Of a DNA stretch of 64,000 nucleotides, positions 35,292-44,408 are shown piece by piece. Each line of letters opens with the position of its first letter. Positions within the stretch are counted from its first letter, which is position 1. The notes under the pieces were generated by a model. It was not told where the DNA came from. It was given only the letters and a program-made list of their open reading frames with translations, and ran no database searches. This DNA comes from Putridiphycobacter roseus (GTDB lineage: Bacteria > Bacteroidota > Bacteroidia > Flavobacteriales_D > Crocinitomicaceae), in NCBI RefSeq assembly GCF_003234935.1, contig NZ_QKSB01000007.1:1-64000 (forward strand). Reading direction: 5' to 3'. The position numbers and the translations under genes were made by a program.

Positions 35292-35768
35292 TTGGCTACA
35301 CCACAAAAATATTCTTTATTAGAAGCGAAGGCTAAATTAGAGGCGCTTTGTGCATACCAGGAACGTTGTGCACAAGAATTAACGCAAAAATTATTCACTT
35401 GGGGCTTCCATACAGAAGACCAGGATATATTAATTGCAGACCTTATTTCCAACAATTTTTTAAATGAAGAAAGGTTTGCTGAAGCTTATGCAAGTGGAAA
35501 ATTTAATATTAAAAAGTGGGGGAGATTAAAAATTAAAGCCCACTTAAAACATAAGAATATATCCGATTACTCTATAAAAAAAGGATTAAACAACATTGAG
35601 GAAGAAGCGTATATTACTACGATTGAAGACTTGATAGATAAAAAGATTCCCAGCTTAAAAGGAAATGCATGGGAGCAAAAAGGTAAGTTGAAAAATTATT
35701 TATATCAGAAAGGATATGAAAACGAGTTGATCAACGAAATTATTCATTACAAACTTACAAACCCATGA
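35292..35768 (+). CDS. recX: RecX-type regulatory protein
   Basis: The 158-residue protein has three-helix repeats of the RecX fold: LEALCAYQERCAQELTQKLFTWG, LNEERFAEAYASGKFNIKKWGRLKIKAHLKHKNIS and KGNAWEQKGKLKNYLYQKGYE. It binds RecA filaments and limits their activity. No ATG lies near; TTG 35292 is the likeliest start. Its last codons overlap the start of the helicase gene (ATGA), indicating coupling. Confidence 0.9.
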   Translation: MATPQKYSLLEAKAKLEALCAYQERCAQELTQKLFTWGFHTEDQDILIADLISNNFLNEERFAEAYASGKFNIKKWGRLKIKAHLKHKNISDYSIKKGLNNIEEEAYITTIEDLIDKKIPSLKGNAWEQKGKLKNYLYQKGYENELINEIIHYKLTNP

Positions 35769-36880
35769 GTGAATTTAAGGAATTAGGTGTTGATGCAAGA
35801 ATTATAAAAAGGTTAACAGAATTAAACATAATTGAACCAACTGAAATTCAAGAACAAAGCATCCCTTTTTTAAGTAGTAAAGGTGCCGATTTCATTGGTA
35901 TGTCCCAAACTGGAACAGGAAAAACTGCCGCCTATAGTATCCCATTACTACAAAATATCAACGTTAAAAACAACAATGTTCAAGCTTTAATACTAGCACC
36001 AACCAGAGAATTAGTACAACAAATAGCTAAAAATATATTTAAATTTACTAAATACTATAAACCTATTTTTTCGGTAAGTATTACTGGTGGACCAAACATG
36101 GCCAAACAACTGTCTCTTTTAAACAAAAATACCCATATTATTGTCGCTACACCAGGTAGACTAATGGATTTATTAGACAAACAAAAAGTAAACTTAGAAA
36201 ACTTAAAATACGTAGTATTAGACGAAGCAGATGAAATGCTAAAACTAGGCTTTAAAGAAGATATTGAACAAATTTTATCCTATTCAAAAGGCAAGGTAAA
36301 TACTTGGCTATTTTCAGCCACATTACCGCAGGACATAAAAAAACTGATTCAAAAACACTTAAGAGTAAATGCCCATTCGGTGATTATTTCCGAAAAGACA
36401 GTCCTCAATAAAAATATTAAACACGAATATATTTCTTGTAATACTGCAGAAAAATTAAATACCCTGATTCAATACCTTAAAAAGAATCAGATAAACCGTG
36501 GATTACTTTTCTGTAAAACGAAAAAGGCCACTGCATTATTAACCAAACAACTCAAATCAAAAAATATAGTTTGCGAAGCCATTCAAGGCGATTTAACACA
36601 GTTGGAAAGAGAAAAAGTAATGCGTGCATTTAAAAATGAGAGCTTAGGGTTTTTAATCTCCACAGATGTATCTGCCAGAGGAATAGACGTAGAAAACCTA
36701 GACAACGTAATCCATTACGAAATGCCAGATCAAATCGATTATTATACGCACAGATCAGGTAGAACAGCTAGAGGCGGAAGAAAAGGTTTATCCATTGCTT
36801 TTGTAGATGATAAGGAATTGGCCTTGTTAAAAAAAATCAGTAAAACCCTGAATTTTCAAATAAACGAGACAATATTATAA
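35765..36880 (+). CDS. DEAD-box RNA helicase
   Basis: The 371-residue protein has all helicase core motifs: Q motif region (EPTEIQEQSIP), I (SQTGTGKTAA), Ia (APTRELVQQI), II (DEAD), III (SAT), V (STDVSARGIDVENL) and VI (HRSGRTARGG). It lacks the long basic C-terminal extension of many RhlE/CsdA homologues. It is an ATP-dependent RNA unwinder in ribosome assembly or mRNA decay. It starts inside the recX stop codon. Confidence 0.95.
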   Translation: MSEFKELGVDARIIKRLTELNIIEPTEIQEQSIPFLSSKGADFIGMSQTGTGKTAAYSIPLLQNINVKNNNVQALILAPTRELVQQIAKNIFKFTKYYKPIFSVSITGGPNMAKQLSLLNKNTHIIVATPGRLMDLLDKQKVNLENLKYVVLDEADEMLKLGFKEDIEQILSYSKGKVNTWLFSATLPQDIKKLIQKHLRVNAHSVIISEKTVLNKNIKHEYISCNTAEKLNTLIQYLKKNQINRGLLFCKTKKATALLTKQLKSKNIVCEAIQGDLTQLEREKVMRAFKNESLGFLISTDVSARGIDVENLDNVIHYEMPDQIDYYTHRSGRTARGGRKGLSIAFVDDKELALLKKISKTLNFQINETIL

Positions 36881-36953
36881 GACTGAAACAGTCATATTGT
36901 TTAACTTTTCACATAAATTAATAAACAAACAATTATATCATCAATATTTATTG

Positions 36954-36961
36954 TAAATTTG
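36954..36961 (+). promoter_or_regulatory. -7 element before dxs
   Basis: TAAATTTG fits TAnnTTTG and ends 16 bp before the dxs start codon. A clear -33 TTG is not seen at the right distance. Confidence 0.4.
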
Positions 36962-36977
36962 TTTAAATTACTTTTTT

Positions 36978-38918
36978 ATGCCAGATTATAAACCGGGTCC
37001 ATATTTGGAACAAATCGAATTCCCAAAAGATTTGCGGGAAAAATTTGACATCAATCAACTGAGCCAGGTATCAGATGAAGTAAGGAATTACATAGTAGAT
37101 GTTATTTCGGAAATTGGTAATTCACACTTTGGTGCAAGTCTTGGCGTTGTAGAGTTAACTGTGGCACTGCATTATGTCTTTAACACACCATACGACCAAT
37201 TGGTTTGGGATGTGGGACACCAAGCATACGGACATAAATTATTAACAGGCAGAAGGAAAATCTTTCATACTAACCGTCTTTATGGTGGCATGTCTGGCTT
37301 TCCTAAAAGAAGTGAGAGTGAATACGACACTTTTGGAGTTGGACATTCCTCTACTTCAATCTCTGGCGCTTTAGGGATGGCTTTAGCCAGCAAATACAAG
37401 AACGAAAACGACAGACAACACATTGCTGTTATTGGAGATGGTTCCATGACTGCAGGTTTGGCTTTTGAAGGTCTTAACCAAGCTGGTTTTACCAATTCTA
37501 ATATGCTAATTGTGTTGAACGACAATTGCATGTCAATTGATCCAAATGTAGGTGCTTTAAAAGAATATTTAACCGACATTACCACATCACATACTTACAA
37601 TAAAGTTAAAGATGATGTGTGGAAATTATTGGGTAAGGTTTCAAAATTTGGACCAAATGCCCAAGTGATTGCTTCCAAAATATCACATGCTTTAAAAGGT
37701 ACTTTACTCAAACAAAGTAATTTATTTGAATCCTTCAACCTACGTTATTTTGGTCCAGTAGATGGTCATGATGTAGTTGGTTTGGTAAATATCATGGAAG
37801 ATTTAAAAGATATTCCTGGTCCAAAAATATTGCATGTCCTTACGAAAAAAGGCAAGGGATACAAACCCGCAGAAGAAGGAAATGCTACTAAATGGCATGC
37901 GCCAGGCGTTTTTAATAAAGAAACAGGAGAGATTATAAAAGTGGTGCCAAAATCGCCACAAGCACCTAAATTTCAAGAAGTATTCGGTCACTCCATAGTG
38001 GAATTAGCCGAAAAAAATGATAAAATAATGGGGGTTACACCAGCCATGCCTTCAGGTTGTTCTTTAAACATCATGATGGCTGCCATGCCCGACCGTGCTT
38101 TTGATGTCGGTATTGCAGAGCAGCATGCCGTCACTTTTTCAGCAGGACTGGCAACCCAAGGAATGGTGCCATTTTGCAACATTTATTCCTCTTTTATGCA
38201 ACGAGCATACGACCAAGTATTGCATGATGTAGCTTTACAAAATCTAAATGTTGTCTTTTGTTTAGACAGGGCTGGTTTTGTTGGAGCAGATGGTGCAACA
38301 CACCATGGTGCGTACGATATATCCTTTATGCGGTCTATTCCAAACATGGTAGTTTCTTCTCCAATTAATGAAGAGGAATTAAGAAACTTAATGTATACCG
38401 CCCAACTAAAAGACCAAGGTCCATTTACCATAAGGTACCCAAGAGGGGCAGGGGTAATGCCGCAGTGGAAAACACCATTTAAAGAAATTAAAGTGGGTAC
38501 TGGAAAAAAATTAAGAGCAGGAGAAGACATGGCTTTTTTAACTATCGGACCAATAGGTAATTTAACCATTCAAGCTTGTGATACTCTATTAGAAAAAGGC
38601 ATATCCGCAGCACATTACGACATGCGATTTGTAAAACCATTAGACGAGGCACTTTTACATGAAGTGTTTTCAAAATACAATAAAATAATTACCATTGAGG
38701 ATGGTTGCGTAATGGGAGGTATGGGGTCGGCTATATTAGAGTTTATGGCCGACAATCAATACACTGCGCACATTCAAAGGTTAGGTATACCTGACAAATA
38801 CATACAGCATGGTACACAAAATCAATTGTATGCAGAATGTGGCTATGATGTGGAAGGCATGATCAAAGCTGCAGAGAAGATGATTCAAAAAGATAATAAT
38901 TTAACAATTAGCAAATAA
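36978..38918 (+). CDS. dxs: 1-deoxy-D-xylulose-5-phosphate synthase
   Basis: The 646-residue thiamine-diphosphate enzyme shows the TPP-binding motif IGDGSMTAGLAFEGLNQAG...NDN, the WDVGHQAYGHK and FGVGHSSTSISGALGMA blocks, DVGIAEQHAVTFSAG with the catalytic Glu, and DRAGFVGADGATHHG. It condenses pyruvate and glyceraldehyde-3-phosphate in the MEP isoprenoid pathway. tpx begins one base after its stop, so the two share a transcript. Confidence 0.97.
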   Translation: MPDYKPGPYLEQIEFPKDLREKFDINQLSQVSDEVRNYIVDVISEIGNSHFGASLGVVELTVALHYVFNTPYDQLVWDVGHQAYGHKLLTGRRKIFHTNRLYGGMSGFPKRSESEYDTFGVGHSSTSISGALGMALASKYKNENDRQHIAVIGDGSMTAGLAFEGLNQAGFTNSNMLIVLNDNCMSIDPNVGALKEYLTDITTSHTYNKVKDDVWKLLGKVSKFGPNAQVIASKISHALKGTLLKQSNLFESFNLRYFGPVDGHDVVGLVNIMEDLKDIPGPKILHVLTKKGKGYKPAEEGNATKWHAPGVFNKETGEIIKVVPKSPQAPKFQEVFGHSIVELAEKNDKIMGVTPAMPSGCSLNIMMAAMPDRAFDVGIAEQHAVTFSAGLATQGMVPFCNIYSSFMQRAYDQVLHDVALQNLNVVFCLDRAGFVGADGATHHGAYDISFMRSIPNMVVSSPINEEELRNLMYTAQLKDQGPFTIRYPRGAGVMPQWKTPFKEIKVGTGKKLRAGEDMAFLTIGPIGNLTIQACDTLLEKGISAAHYDMRFVKPLDEALLHEVFSKYNKIITIEDGCVMGGMGSAILEFMADNQYTAHIQRLGIPDKYIQHGTQNQLYAECGYDVEGMIKAAEKMIQKDNNLTISK

Positions 38919-38919
38919 T

Positions 38920-39429
38920 ATGGGTACTGTAACATTAAAAGGAAACGCAATTAAAACGATTGGCGAATTACCAGAAGTAGGAACAAAAGCACCAGATTTT
39001 ACCTTAGTTAAAACTGATTTGAGTCAAATTTCATTAGCAGATTTCAAAGGTAATAAATTGGTATTAAATATTTTTCCAAGTGTAGACACTGGTACTTGTG
39101 CACAGTCCGTAAGAAGATTTAACCAAGAAGCATCAAAATTAGAGCATACAAAAGTTTTATGTATTTCTAGCGATTTACCCTTTGCTCAAAATAGATTTTG
39201 TGGTGCTGAGGGACTCGAAGACGTAGTAATGTTATCCGACTATGCTACGAGTAAGTTTGGAAAAGATTATGGCTTAGAAATGATCTCAGGGCCCTTATTT
39301 AACTTACACAGTAGAGTGGTGATTGTTGTCGATTCTGAAGGAGTAATTACTTATACAGAACAAGTGCCGGAGATAGTAGATGAACCAAATTATGACAAAG
39401 CGCTTCAAGCATTACAAGATTCAAAATAA
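38920..39429 (+). CDS. tpx: thiol peroxidase
   Basis: The 169-residue atypical 2-Cys peroxiredoxin has the peroxidatic Cys60 in FPSVDTGTCAQSVRRFN and the resolving Cys94 in FAQNRFCGAEG, the Tpx arrangement. A further Cys81 (VLCISSDLP) is present. It reduces lipid and hydrogen peroxides with thioredoxin. One base separates it from dxs. Confidence 0.96.
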   Translation: MGTVTLKGNAIKTIGELPEVGTKAPDFTLVKTDLSQISLADFKGNKLVLNIFPSVDTGTCAQSVRRFNQEASKLEHTKVLCISSDLPFAQNRFCGAEGLEDVVMLSDYATSKFGKDYGLEMISGPLFNLHSRVVIVVDSEGVITYTEQVPEIVDEPNYDKALQALQDSK

Positions 39430-39466
39430 AAAGGTAAGAACAAAATTCTGATCTTCAATTATAATA

Positions 39467-39504
39467 TCCCTTCTCTTGCAATTTATTCTTGTAAAGAGCA
39501 GGGA
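39467..39504. terminator. possible bidirectional terminator between tpx and the convergent gene
   Basis: TCCCTTCTCTT and AAGAGCAGGGA pair with one mismatch across a loop of about 16 nt. It lies between two convergent genes. The 313-bp stretch 39430-39742 shows nothing else I can interpret. Confidence 0.3.
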
Positions 39505-39742
39505 TTTATAGGCAACTTGTTTTAAAATATTTCTTCTAAGATATTGGTTCCTTTACGCCACACGGACAAGCATTATTATGAATGTACGCCATTAAAACTG
39601 CTGATTTACAAAAGGGAAAAATAGATTAATTATTAGTTTATATTGATCAAAAAAAGGGATTAGCTAAGTAAACACACATTATTAATTTACGCTCCCGATT
39701 GCAAAGATCCATTCATTTAAGTGTTGGATAATCTCCATACTA

Positions 39743-40657
39743 TCAATAAAATAACATAGGGTTAATGCCCAAATTATAATACAAACGACCCGGTTTAATT
39801 TCTTCACCATTTTGGTACAAAAATTGGCTTCCGTTGTCTTGTAGCATTGGAATATGCATCAATTTCCTTTTCACCATCTTATCCGTATAAAAAATCATAT
39901 CATGCATCCATTCATTTTGTAATTGATGCCGTATTTTCTCGGAATCCAAACCTACTGACAGTCCTACAATTTGGTGATAGGGTAGGGCATAACTAAATGT
40001 AAAACTTAAAAGTCCTACTGACCTGTCAGCATGTATAGCTTTATCAGCACTACGGTAACCAAAACGCGCTGGATAATCACTATCTAACACCTTAGTAGCC
40101 GAGGCAAAATCGCCCGTGTACATGATATTCTTGATGGAAAAGAAATAAGCTTTGTAGCGATAGTTTATCGCTAAAGCACCTGTTCTAAAACGATCTCTCC
40201 AACCCTTACCTGCACCTAATAAATCATTTTCTGTGAGGATTGAAAAATGCTTAATGTGTAAACCAATTGTCCCCGTAGTTTGAGAAGTATTTTGCTTATC
40301 TAAATAAATTTGATAATGATAAGATAGGGCATAGGGGTAAGAAGAGTTATTCAATTTACTGTCGAAAAAATATTCAGGAATTTCACCTTTAGTCCCAAAT
40401 CCAAAACTACTACCTAAACCAAATTGTAATTCCGGCGTTTTTTCTTGTACCCCAAAACTTTTAAAATTGTAATAGCATCCCAAATTAGAATTGAGTTCCA
40501 CAAAGTATAATGAATAGGAGACTTCAGAACGTAACCCAATACGCTTAACATGACTACCAAAATCCAAACCCAAACCAATTTTAAAAAATACTGGTTGCGC
40601 CGCAGCAGTAAAAACGGTAGAAAAGATAAAAAAGTAAAGAAATGTCCTTAAAAGCAT
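39743..40657 (-). CDS. secreted protein resembling polymorphic toxin type 23
   Basis: The 304-residue protein has a signal peptide (MLLRTFLYFFIFSTVFTAAAQ) and a strand-rich mature region: FFKIGLGLDFGSHVKRIG, ELNSNLGCYYNF, LQFGLGSSFGFG, ILTENDLLGAGKGWRDRFRTG, YPARFGYRSA and HQIVGLSVGLDSEKIRHQLQ. The last part, with MLQDNGSQFLYQNGEEIKPGRL, matches from memory proteins labelled polymorphic toxin type 23. No immunity-like gene is next to it and the gene is single, so a toxin role is doubtful. It could equally be an envelope protein. Confidence 0.5.
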   Translation of the reverse strand: MLLRTFLYFFIFSTVFTAAAQPVFFKIGLGLDFGSHVKRIGLRSEVSYSLYFVELNSNLGCYYNFKSFGVQEKTPELQFGLGSSFGFGTKGEIPEYFFDSKLNNSSYPYALSYHYQIYLDKQNTSQTTGTIGLHIKHFSILTENDLLGAGKGWRDRFRTGALAINYRYKAYFFSIKNIMYTGDFASATKVLDSDYPARFGYRSADKAIHADRSVGLLSFTFSYALPYHQIVGLSVGLDSEKIRHQLQNEWMHDMIFYTDKMVKRKLMHIPMLQDNGSQFLYQNGEEIKPGRLYYNLGINPMLFY

Positions 40658-40787
40658 ATAAAAACCTGTTATTCAATGTTTTAGACCTAAAACAAATCCG
40701 CCTCACCAAAAGACGTCTAAAGCATAAAAACAGATTTTCAATACCACTGAGCCAAAACTTATAGAAAACCCCGTAGAAAGACGTTAA

Positions 40788-41663
40788 TTAGCTTTCTTTG
40801 CTCAAAATATAGATTTGAGAGGAGTAAGAATCATTTTTTGCTTTCATATTTGAGATCCATCCATTAAAGAAGGCCTTGAATACATTTCCTCCCTTATATT
40901 TTTCACTCAACATAGAAACATAATAGGCATCAAATTTCATGGGTAAAATTTGCTCTACTTTCATTCCGTGTTGTTTTGCCAATGCCTTAATATCTGTCGG
41001 TGTAAAATGATACAAGTGAATTGGTAAATCATAAGCAGCCCAATATGCTTTATAAATTTTAGCATCATACGAATTTCTATTAGGTACAGCGATAATTAAT
41101 TTACCATTTTGATTTAACAGTTTTACCATTTGTGTAAAATCATTTTGCAAATGATATACATGTTCTAAGACATGCCACATGGTAATAACGTCTATACTAC
41201 CAGCTTCTAATTCATGTAACTTTTCTATTGGTGCCAGGTCCAAATTAAAATTAGACTTGGCAAAAGCTCTTGCATCTTCATCAGGTTCTAATCCCTTTCC
41301 GTGAAGTCCTACATGATTGACTTGATTCAAAAAATGTCCAGTACCTGCACCAATATCCAATACTTCTTTTCCATTGGCCACATTTAGCACCAAATCACTT
41401 TTAGTCTTCAAGGTATGTTTTCTAACCCTTTGGTATATTTTATTAATCAACCCCTTATTGGTAGAAGAGTGCGAAACATAACTTTCAGACTTATAAAAAG
41501 CACCAATTTTATCTTCTTCCGGAATGGGATTAGTAAATTGAAACTTGCATTGCTCGCAAGCTACAATATTAAAAGTATCTTTACTTACCGTATAATCAAC
41601 TGCAGACAATACCGGCTTAAACTTTTGATGTCCACACAAGGGACAATTTTGTATTTGATTCAT
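40788..41663 (-). CDS. class I SAM-dependent methyltransferase with N-terminal zinc ribbon
   Basis: The 291-residue protein starts with a CPLCG...CEQCKF zinc ribbon (residues 7-40), followed by a SAM-binding domain (EVLDIGAGTGHFLNQV, then IDVITMWHVLEHVYHLQNDF). This layout occurs in methyltransferases acting on cofactors, sugars or small molecules; the substrate is unknown. Four bp lie between its start and the end of mnmG, so they are probably cotranscribed. Confidence 0.85.
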   Translation of the reverse strand: MNQIQNCPLCGHQKFKPVLSAVDYTVSKDTFNIVACEQCKFQFTNPIPEEDKIGAFYKSESYVSHSSTNKGLINKIYQRVRKHTLKTKSDLVLNVANGKEVLDIGAGTGHFLNQVNHVGLHGKGLEPDEDARAFAKSNFNLDLAPIEKLHELEAGSIDVITMWHVLEHVYHLQNDFTQMVKLLNQNGKLIIAVPNRNSYDAKIYKAYWAAYDLPIHLYHFTPTDIKALAKQHGMKVEQILPMKFDAYYVSMLSEKYKGGNVFKAFFNGWISNMKAKNDSYSSQIYILSKES

Positions 41664-41667
41664 AAAA

Positions 41668-43542
41668 TTATCTTCCTAAAAAAACTAATAATACAGAAAT
41701 ATCGGATGGAGACACCCCACTAATTCTACTAGCTTGTCCAATAGTTACAGGTTGAATAGCGGTCAACTTTTCGACCGCTTCTGCGGAAAGCGAAGAAAAA
41801 ACACTATAATCAATATCCAATGGAATTTTAACATTCTCCAGTCTTATCATTTTATTGGCCATTTCTTGTTCACGAGAAATATAACCATCATATTTAATTT
41901 GAATTTCCGCTTGTTCCACGGCATCAAAACTTGTCGCTTTATACGCACTCAATTGCTTTGTCAATTGGGGACTATTTATTTCCATTTCCGACAATTTAAC
42001 ATGTGGGCGGGACAACAACACATTTGCTTTTTGTTTTTGTTTTAAAGGAGAGGAGTTAATGGAAAGTAAATATTCATTCATTTCCGTTGGCGAAACACTT
42101 GTATTTTCTAATAGCGTTTTAATGGCCTGTGTATCTTCCGATTTTTTTAGCACATTAATATATCTATTTTCATCTGCTAAACCTATTTCATGTCCCAAAG
42201 CGGTCAACCTTAAATCTGCATTATCTTGTCGCAATAAAATTCTAAACTCTGCTCTAGAAGTAAACATGCGATAAGGCTCTTTGGTTCCTTTGGTAATTAA
42301 ATCATCAATCAAAACACCGATATAAGCATCCGATCGTTTTAATATAAAGGGTTCTTTTTTACGCAATTTTAAGTGTGCATTTATTCCAGCCATTAAACCT
42401 TGGGCTGCGGCTTCTTCATATCCTGTTGTTCCATTAATTTGTCCAGCAAAATATAAATTCTCTACAATTTTAGTTTCTAAAGTATGTTTTAATTGTGTAG
42501 GGGGGAAGTAATCGTATTCGATTGCATAACCCGGACGAAACATTTTAACATTTTCAAAACCGACTATGGTACGCAAAGCATTTAATTGTACGTCCTCTGG
42601 TAAAGATGTACTGAATCCATTCACATAAATTTCCACCGTATTCCAACCTTCCGGTTCTACAAAAATTTGATGACGATCACGTTCTGCAAAACGATTAATT
42701 TTATCTTCGATAGAAGGACAATATCGCGGTCCAGCACTTTTAATCGCACCGTTAAACATAGGAGAACGATCGAATCCTGTCTTCAACATTTCATGTGTAG
42801 CCGGATTTGTATAGGTAATATGACAAGGCAATTGTTTTTGCAAATAATCTGATTCCTTAGCATAAGAAAACTTAAAAGGAGAAACATCTCCTGCTTGTTC
42901 TTCCATTTTTGAATAATCCAAAGATCTCCCATCCACTCTTGGCGGTGTTCCTGTTTTCATCCTTCCAGACTCAAACCCTAAATCAATTAAATTTTCAGTA
43001 ATACCATAACTCGCACTTTCTCCAGCACGACCACCCTTAAATTGTTTCTCTCCCAAATGAATTTTCCCATTCAAAAAAGTCCCATTGGTCAACACAATCG
43101 ATTTACACTTAATGACCATACCAAGGGAGGTTTTTACACCTACCACCTTATCATTTTCCACCACTATGCCAGTAGCCATATCTTGCCAAAAATCTAACTT
43201 CTCGGTTTGCTCTAATTTTTCCCGCCATTTAGCAGCAAAGAGCATTCTGTCGTTTTGTGTTCTTGGAGACCACATAGCCGGACCTTTGGAAAGGTTCAAC
43301 ATCCGAAATTGAATAGCACTTTGATCCGATACAATTCCCGATCCGCCACCCAAAGCATCAATCTCACGTACAATCTGTCCCTTTGCAACTCCGCCCATGG
43401 CGGGATTACAAGACATTTGGGCTATAGTCGCCAAATTCATGGTCACCAACAGGGTAGAAGACCCCATTTTAGCGGCTGCATGTGCTGCTTCACACCCTGC
43501 ATGTCCACCACCAACAACAATCACATCATATTCTTGTAACAT
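41668..43542 (-). CDS. mnmG: tRNA uridine 5-carboxymethylaminomethyl modification enzyme
   Basis: The FAD-binding fold shows [16 protein letters not shown] at the N terminus, the FADN-type [17 protein letters not shown] block, [15 protein letters not shown] and [13 protein letters not shown]; the C-terminal helical domain ends [14 protein letters not shown]. With MnmE it modifies wobble uridine of tRNAs. I start at 43542 (MLQEYDV, 624 residues). The frame is open to 43569 (MFHVKQIKE), but those extra codons are the parS palindrome. Confidence 0.95.
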   Translation of the reverse strand: MLQEYDVIVVGGGHAGCEAAHAAAKMGSSTLLVTMNLATIAQMSCNPAMGGVAKGQIVREIDALGGGSGIVSDQSAIQFRMLNLSKGPAMWSPRTQNDRMLFAAKWREKLEQTEKLDFWQDMATGIVVENDKVVGVKTSLGMVIKCKSIVLTNGTFLNGKIHLGEKQFKGGRAGESASYGITENLIDLGFESGRMKTGTPPRVDGRSLDYSKMEEQAGDVSPFKFSYAKESDYLQKQLPCHITYTNPATHEMLKTGFDRSPMFNGAIKSAGPRYCPSIEDKINRFAERDRHQIFVEPEGWNTVEIYVNGFSTSLPEDVQLNALRTIVGFENVKMFRPGYAIEYDYFPPTQLKHTLETKIVENLYFAGQINGTTGYEEAAAQGLMAGINAHLKLRKKEPFILKRSDAYIGVLIDDLITKGTKEPYRMFTSRAEFRILLRQDNADLRLTALGHEIGLADENRYINVLKKSEDTQAIKTLLENTSVSPTEMNEYLLSINSSPLKQKQKANVLLSRPHVKLSEMEINSPQLTKQLSAYKATSFDAVEQAEIQIKYDGYISREQEMANKMIRLENVKIPLDIDYSVFSSLSAEAVEKLTAIQPVTIGQASRISGVSPSDISVLLVFLGR

Positions 43543-43552
43543 CTCTTTTATT

Positions 43553-43568
43553 TGTTTCACGTGAAACA
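43553..43568. promoter_or_regulatory. parS site, exact consensus
   Basis: TGTTTCACGTGAAACA is the canonical 16-bp palindromic ParB-binding site with no mismatch. It lies just upstream of the mnmG start and inside the longer open frame. ParB loads here to segregate the chromosome. parA/parB are not in the window. Confidence 0.93.
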
Positions 43569-43578
43569 TGGAAGAAAT

Positions 43579-43594
43579 TGTTTCACGTGAAACG
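43579..43594. promoter_or_regulatory. second parS site (15 of 16)
   Basis: TGTTTCACGTGAAACG differs from the consensus only in the last base. It overlaps the last codons of ybeY (R-F-T-stop on the minus strand). The two sites are 10 bp apart, so one ParB cluster can cover both. Confidence 0.85.
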
Positions 43595-44014
43595 TTCTCT
43601 TAATTCCAATGCCTCATCTTCTTTTAAAGTCATTTCCTTTTGATCTTCATCTGTCTTATCATTGAAACCAATCAAATGTAAAACACCATGAATAATCACT
43701 CGTTCTAATTCATCTTTAAAAACACCATTACCATACTCTTCCGCATTAGTGGCAACCGTATCTACACTTATAAAAATATCACCAGACAGTACCTCCTCTT
43801 CATTATAATTGAAAGTGATAATGTCGGTATAATAATCATGGTTTAAGTGCTCCTTATTAATGTTTAATATATATTCATCTGAACAAAATATATAACTAAG
43901 CTCACCAACTGTTTTGTGGTTATTCTCCGCAATGTGCTGAATCCATAAACGCAAAAATTCCGGATTAAAATCCGGAATAGTTACATCATCCATATGAAAT
44001 GTAATACTATTCAT
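43583..44014 (-). CDS. ybeY: endoribonuclease YbeY (16S rRNA maturation)
   Basis: The start is set at 44014 ([13 protein letters not shown]), giving 143 residues; the longer frame adds an untypical leader. The metal-site motif is [16 protein letters not shown]: it supplies two His ligands, but the usual third His (GYDH) is Asn/Asp here, as in other Bacteroidota copies. It processes the 16S 3' end and takes part in ribosome quality control. It overlaps the RsbW-like gene by 8 bp and contains parS at its 3' end. Confidence 0.92.
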   Translation of the reverse strand: MNSITFHMDDVTIPDFNPEFLRLWIQHIAENNHKTVGELSYIFCSDEYILNINKEHLNHDYYTDIITFNYNEEEVLSGDIFISVDTVATNAEEYGNGVFKDELERVIIHGVLHLIGFNDKTDEDQKEMTLKEDEALELRERFT

Positions 44015-44405
44015 GTAATGCAAAAGTAATATTAACTTTTGAACCATTTTCCAAAAATTCTATCTTATCCGATAAATTCTTCATCAAAAATATTCCTCTG
44101 CCATCAGGCTTCTCAATATTTTCTGGAGCGGTAGGGTCGGGTAGTTGATCGTAATCAAAACCATTACCTTCATCTGTTACCGAAAAGACCAATTCATTAT
44201 TTAATCGGTCGACAATAAACTCCACACCTTTATCTGCATTTTGTGCATTACCATGTACAATGGCATTGTTTGCTGCTTCAGTAACTGCAATTAGAATGTT
44301 ACCATATAAATCCTCTGAAATATTTAAATCTGCACAAACGTTATCGATTAAGGATTCCACTTGGCTGATATTAGTAATCTCTGATTTAATTTTCAAAATA
44401 TGCAT
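44007..44405 (-). CDS. RsbW-like ATP-binding (anti-sigma/kinase-type) protein
   Basis: The 132-residue protein is a stand-alone HATPase domain: N box ILIAVTEAANNAIVHGNA, G1 VTDEGNGFDYDQLP, G2 GRGIFLMKNL. This matches serine kinase/anti-sigma regulators of the RsbW/SpoIIAB type, but there is no sigma factor or STAS antagonist next to it. It overlaps ybeY and precedes it in the same transcript as the DUF4175 gene (3-bp gap). Its target is unknown. Confidence 0.88.
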   Translation of the reverse strand: MHILKIKSEITNISQVESLIDNVCADLNISEDLYGNILIAVTEAANNAIVHGNAQNADKGVEFIVDRLNNELVFSVTDEGNGFDYDQLPDPTAPENIEKPDGRGIFLMKNLSDKIEFLENGSKVNITFALHE

Positions 44406-44408
44406 TTA

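Noticed and set aside
39743..40657. toxin-immunity pair
   Set aside because: Only a distant resemblance to polymorphic toxin type 23 is seen, with no adjacent immunity-type gene.
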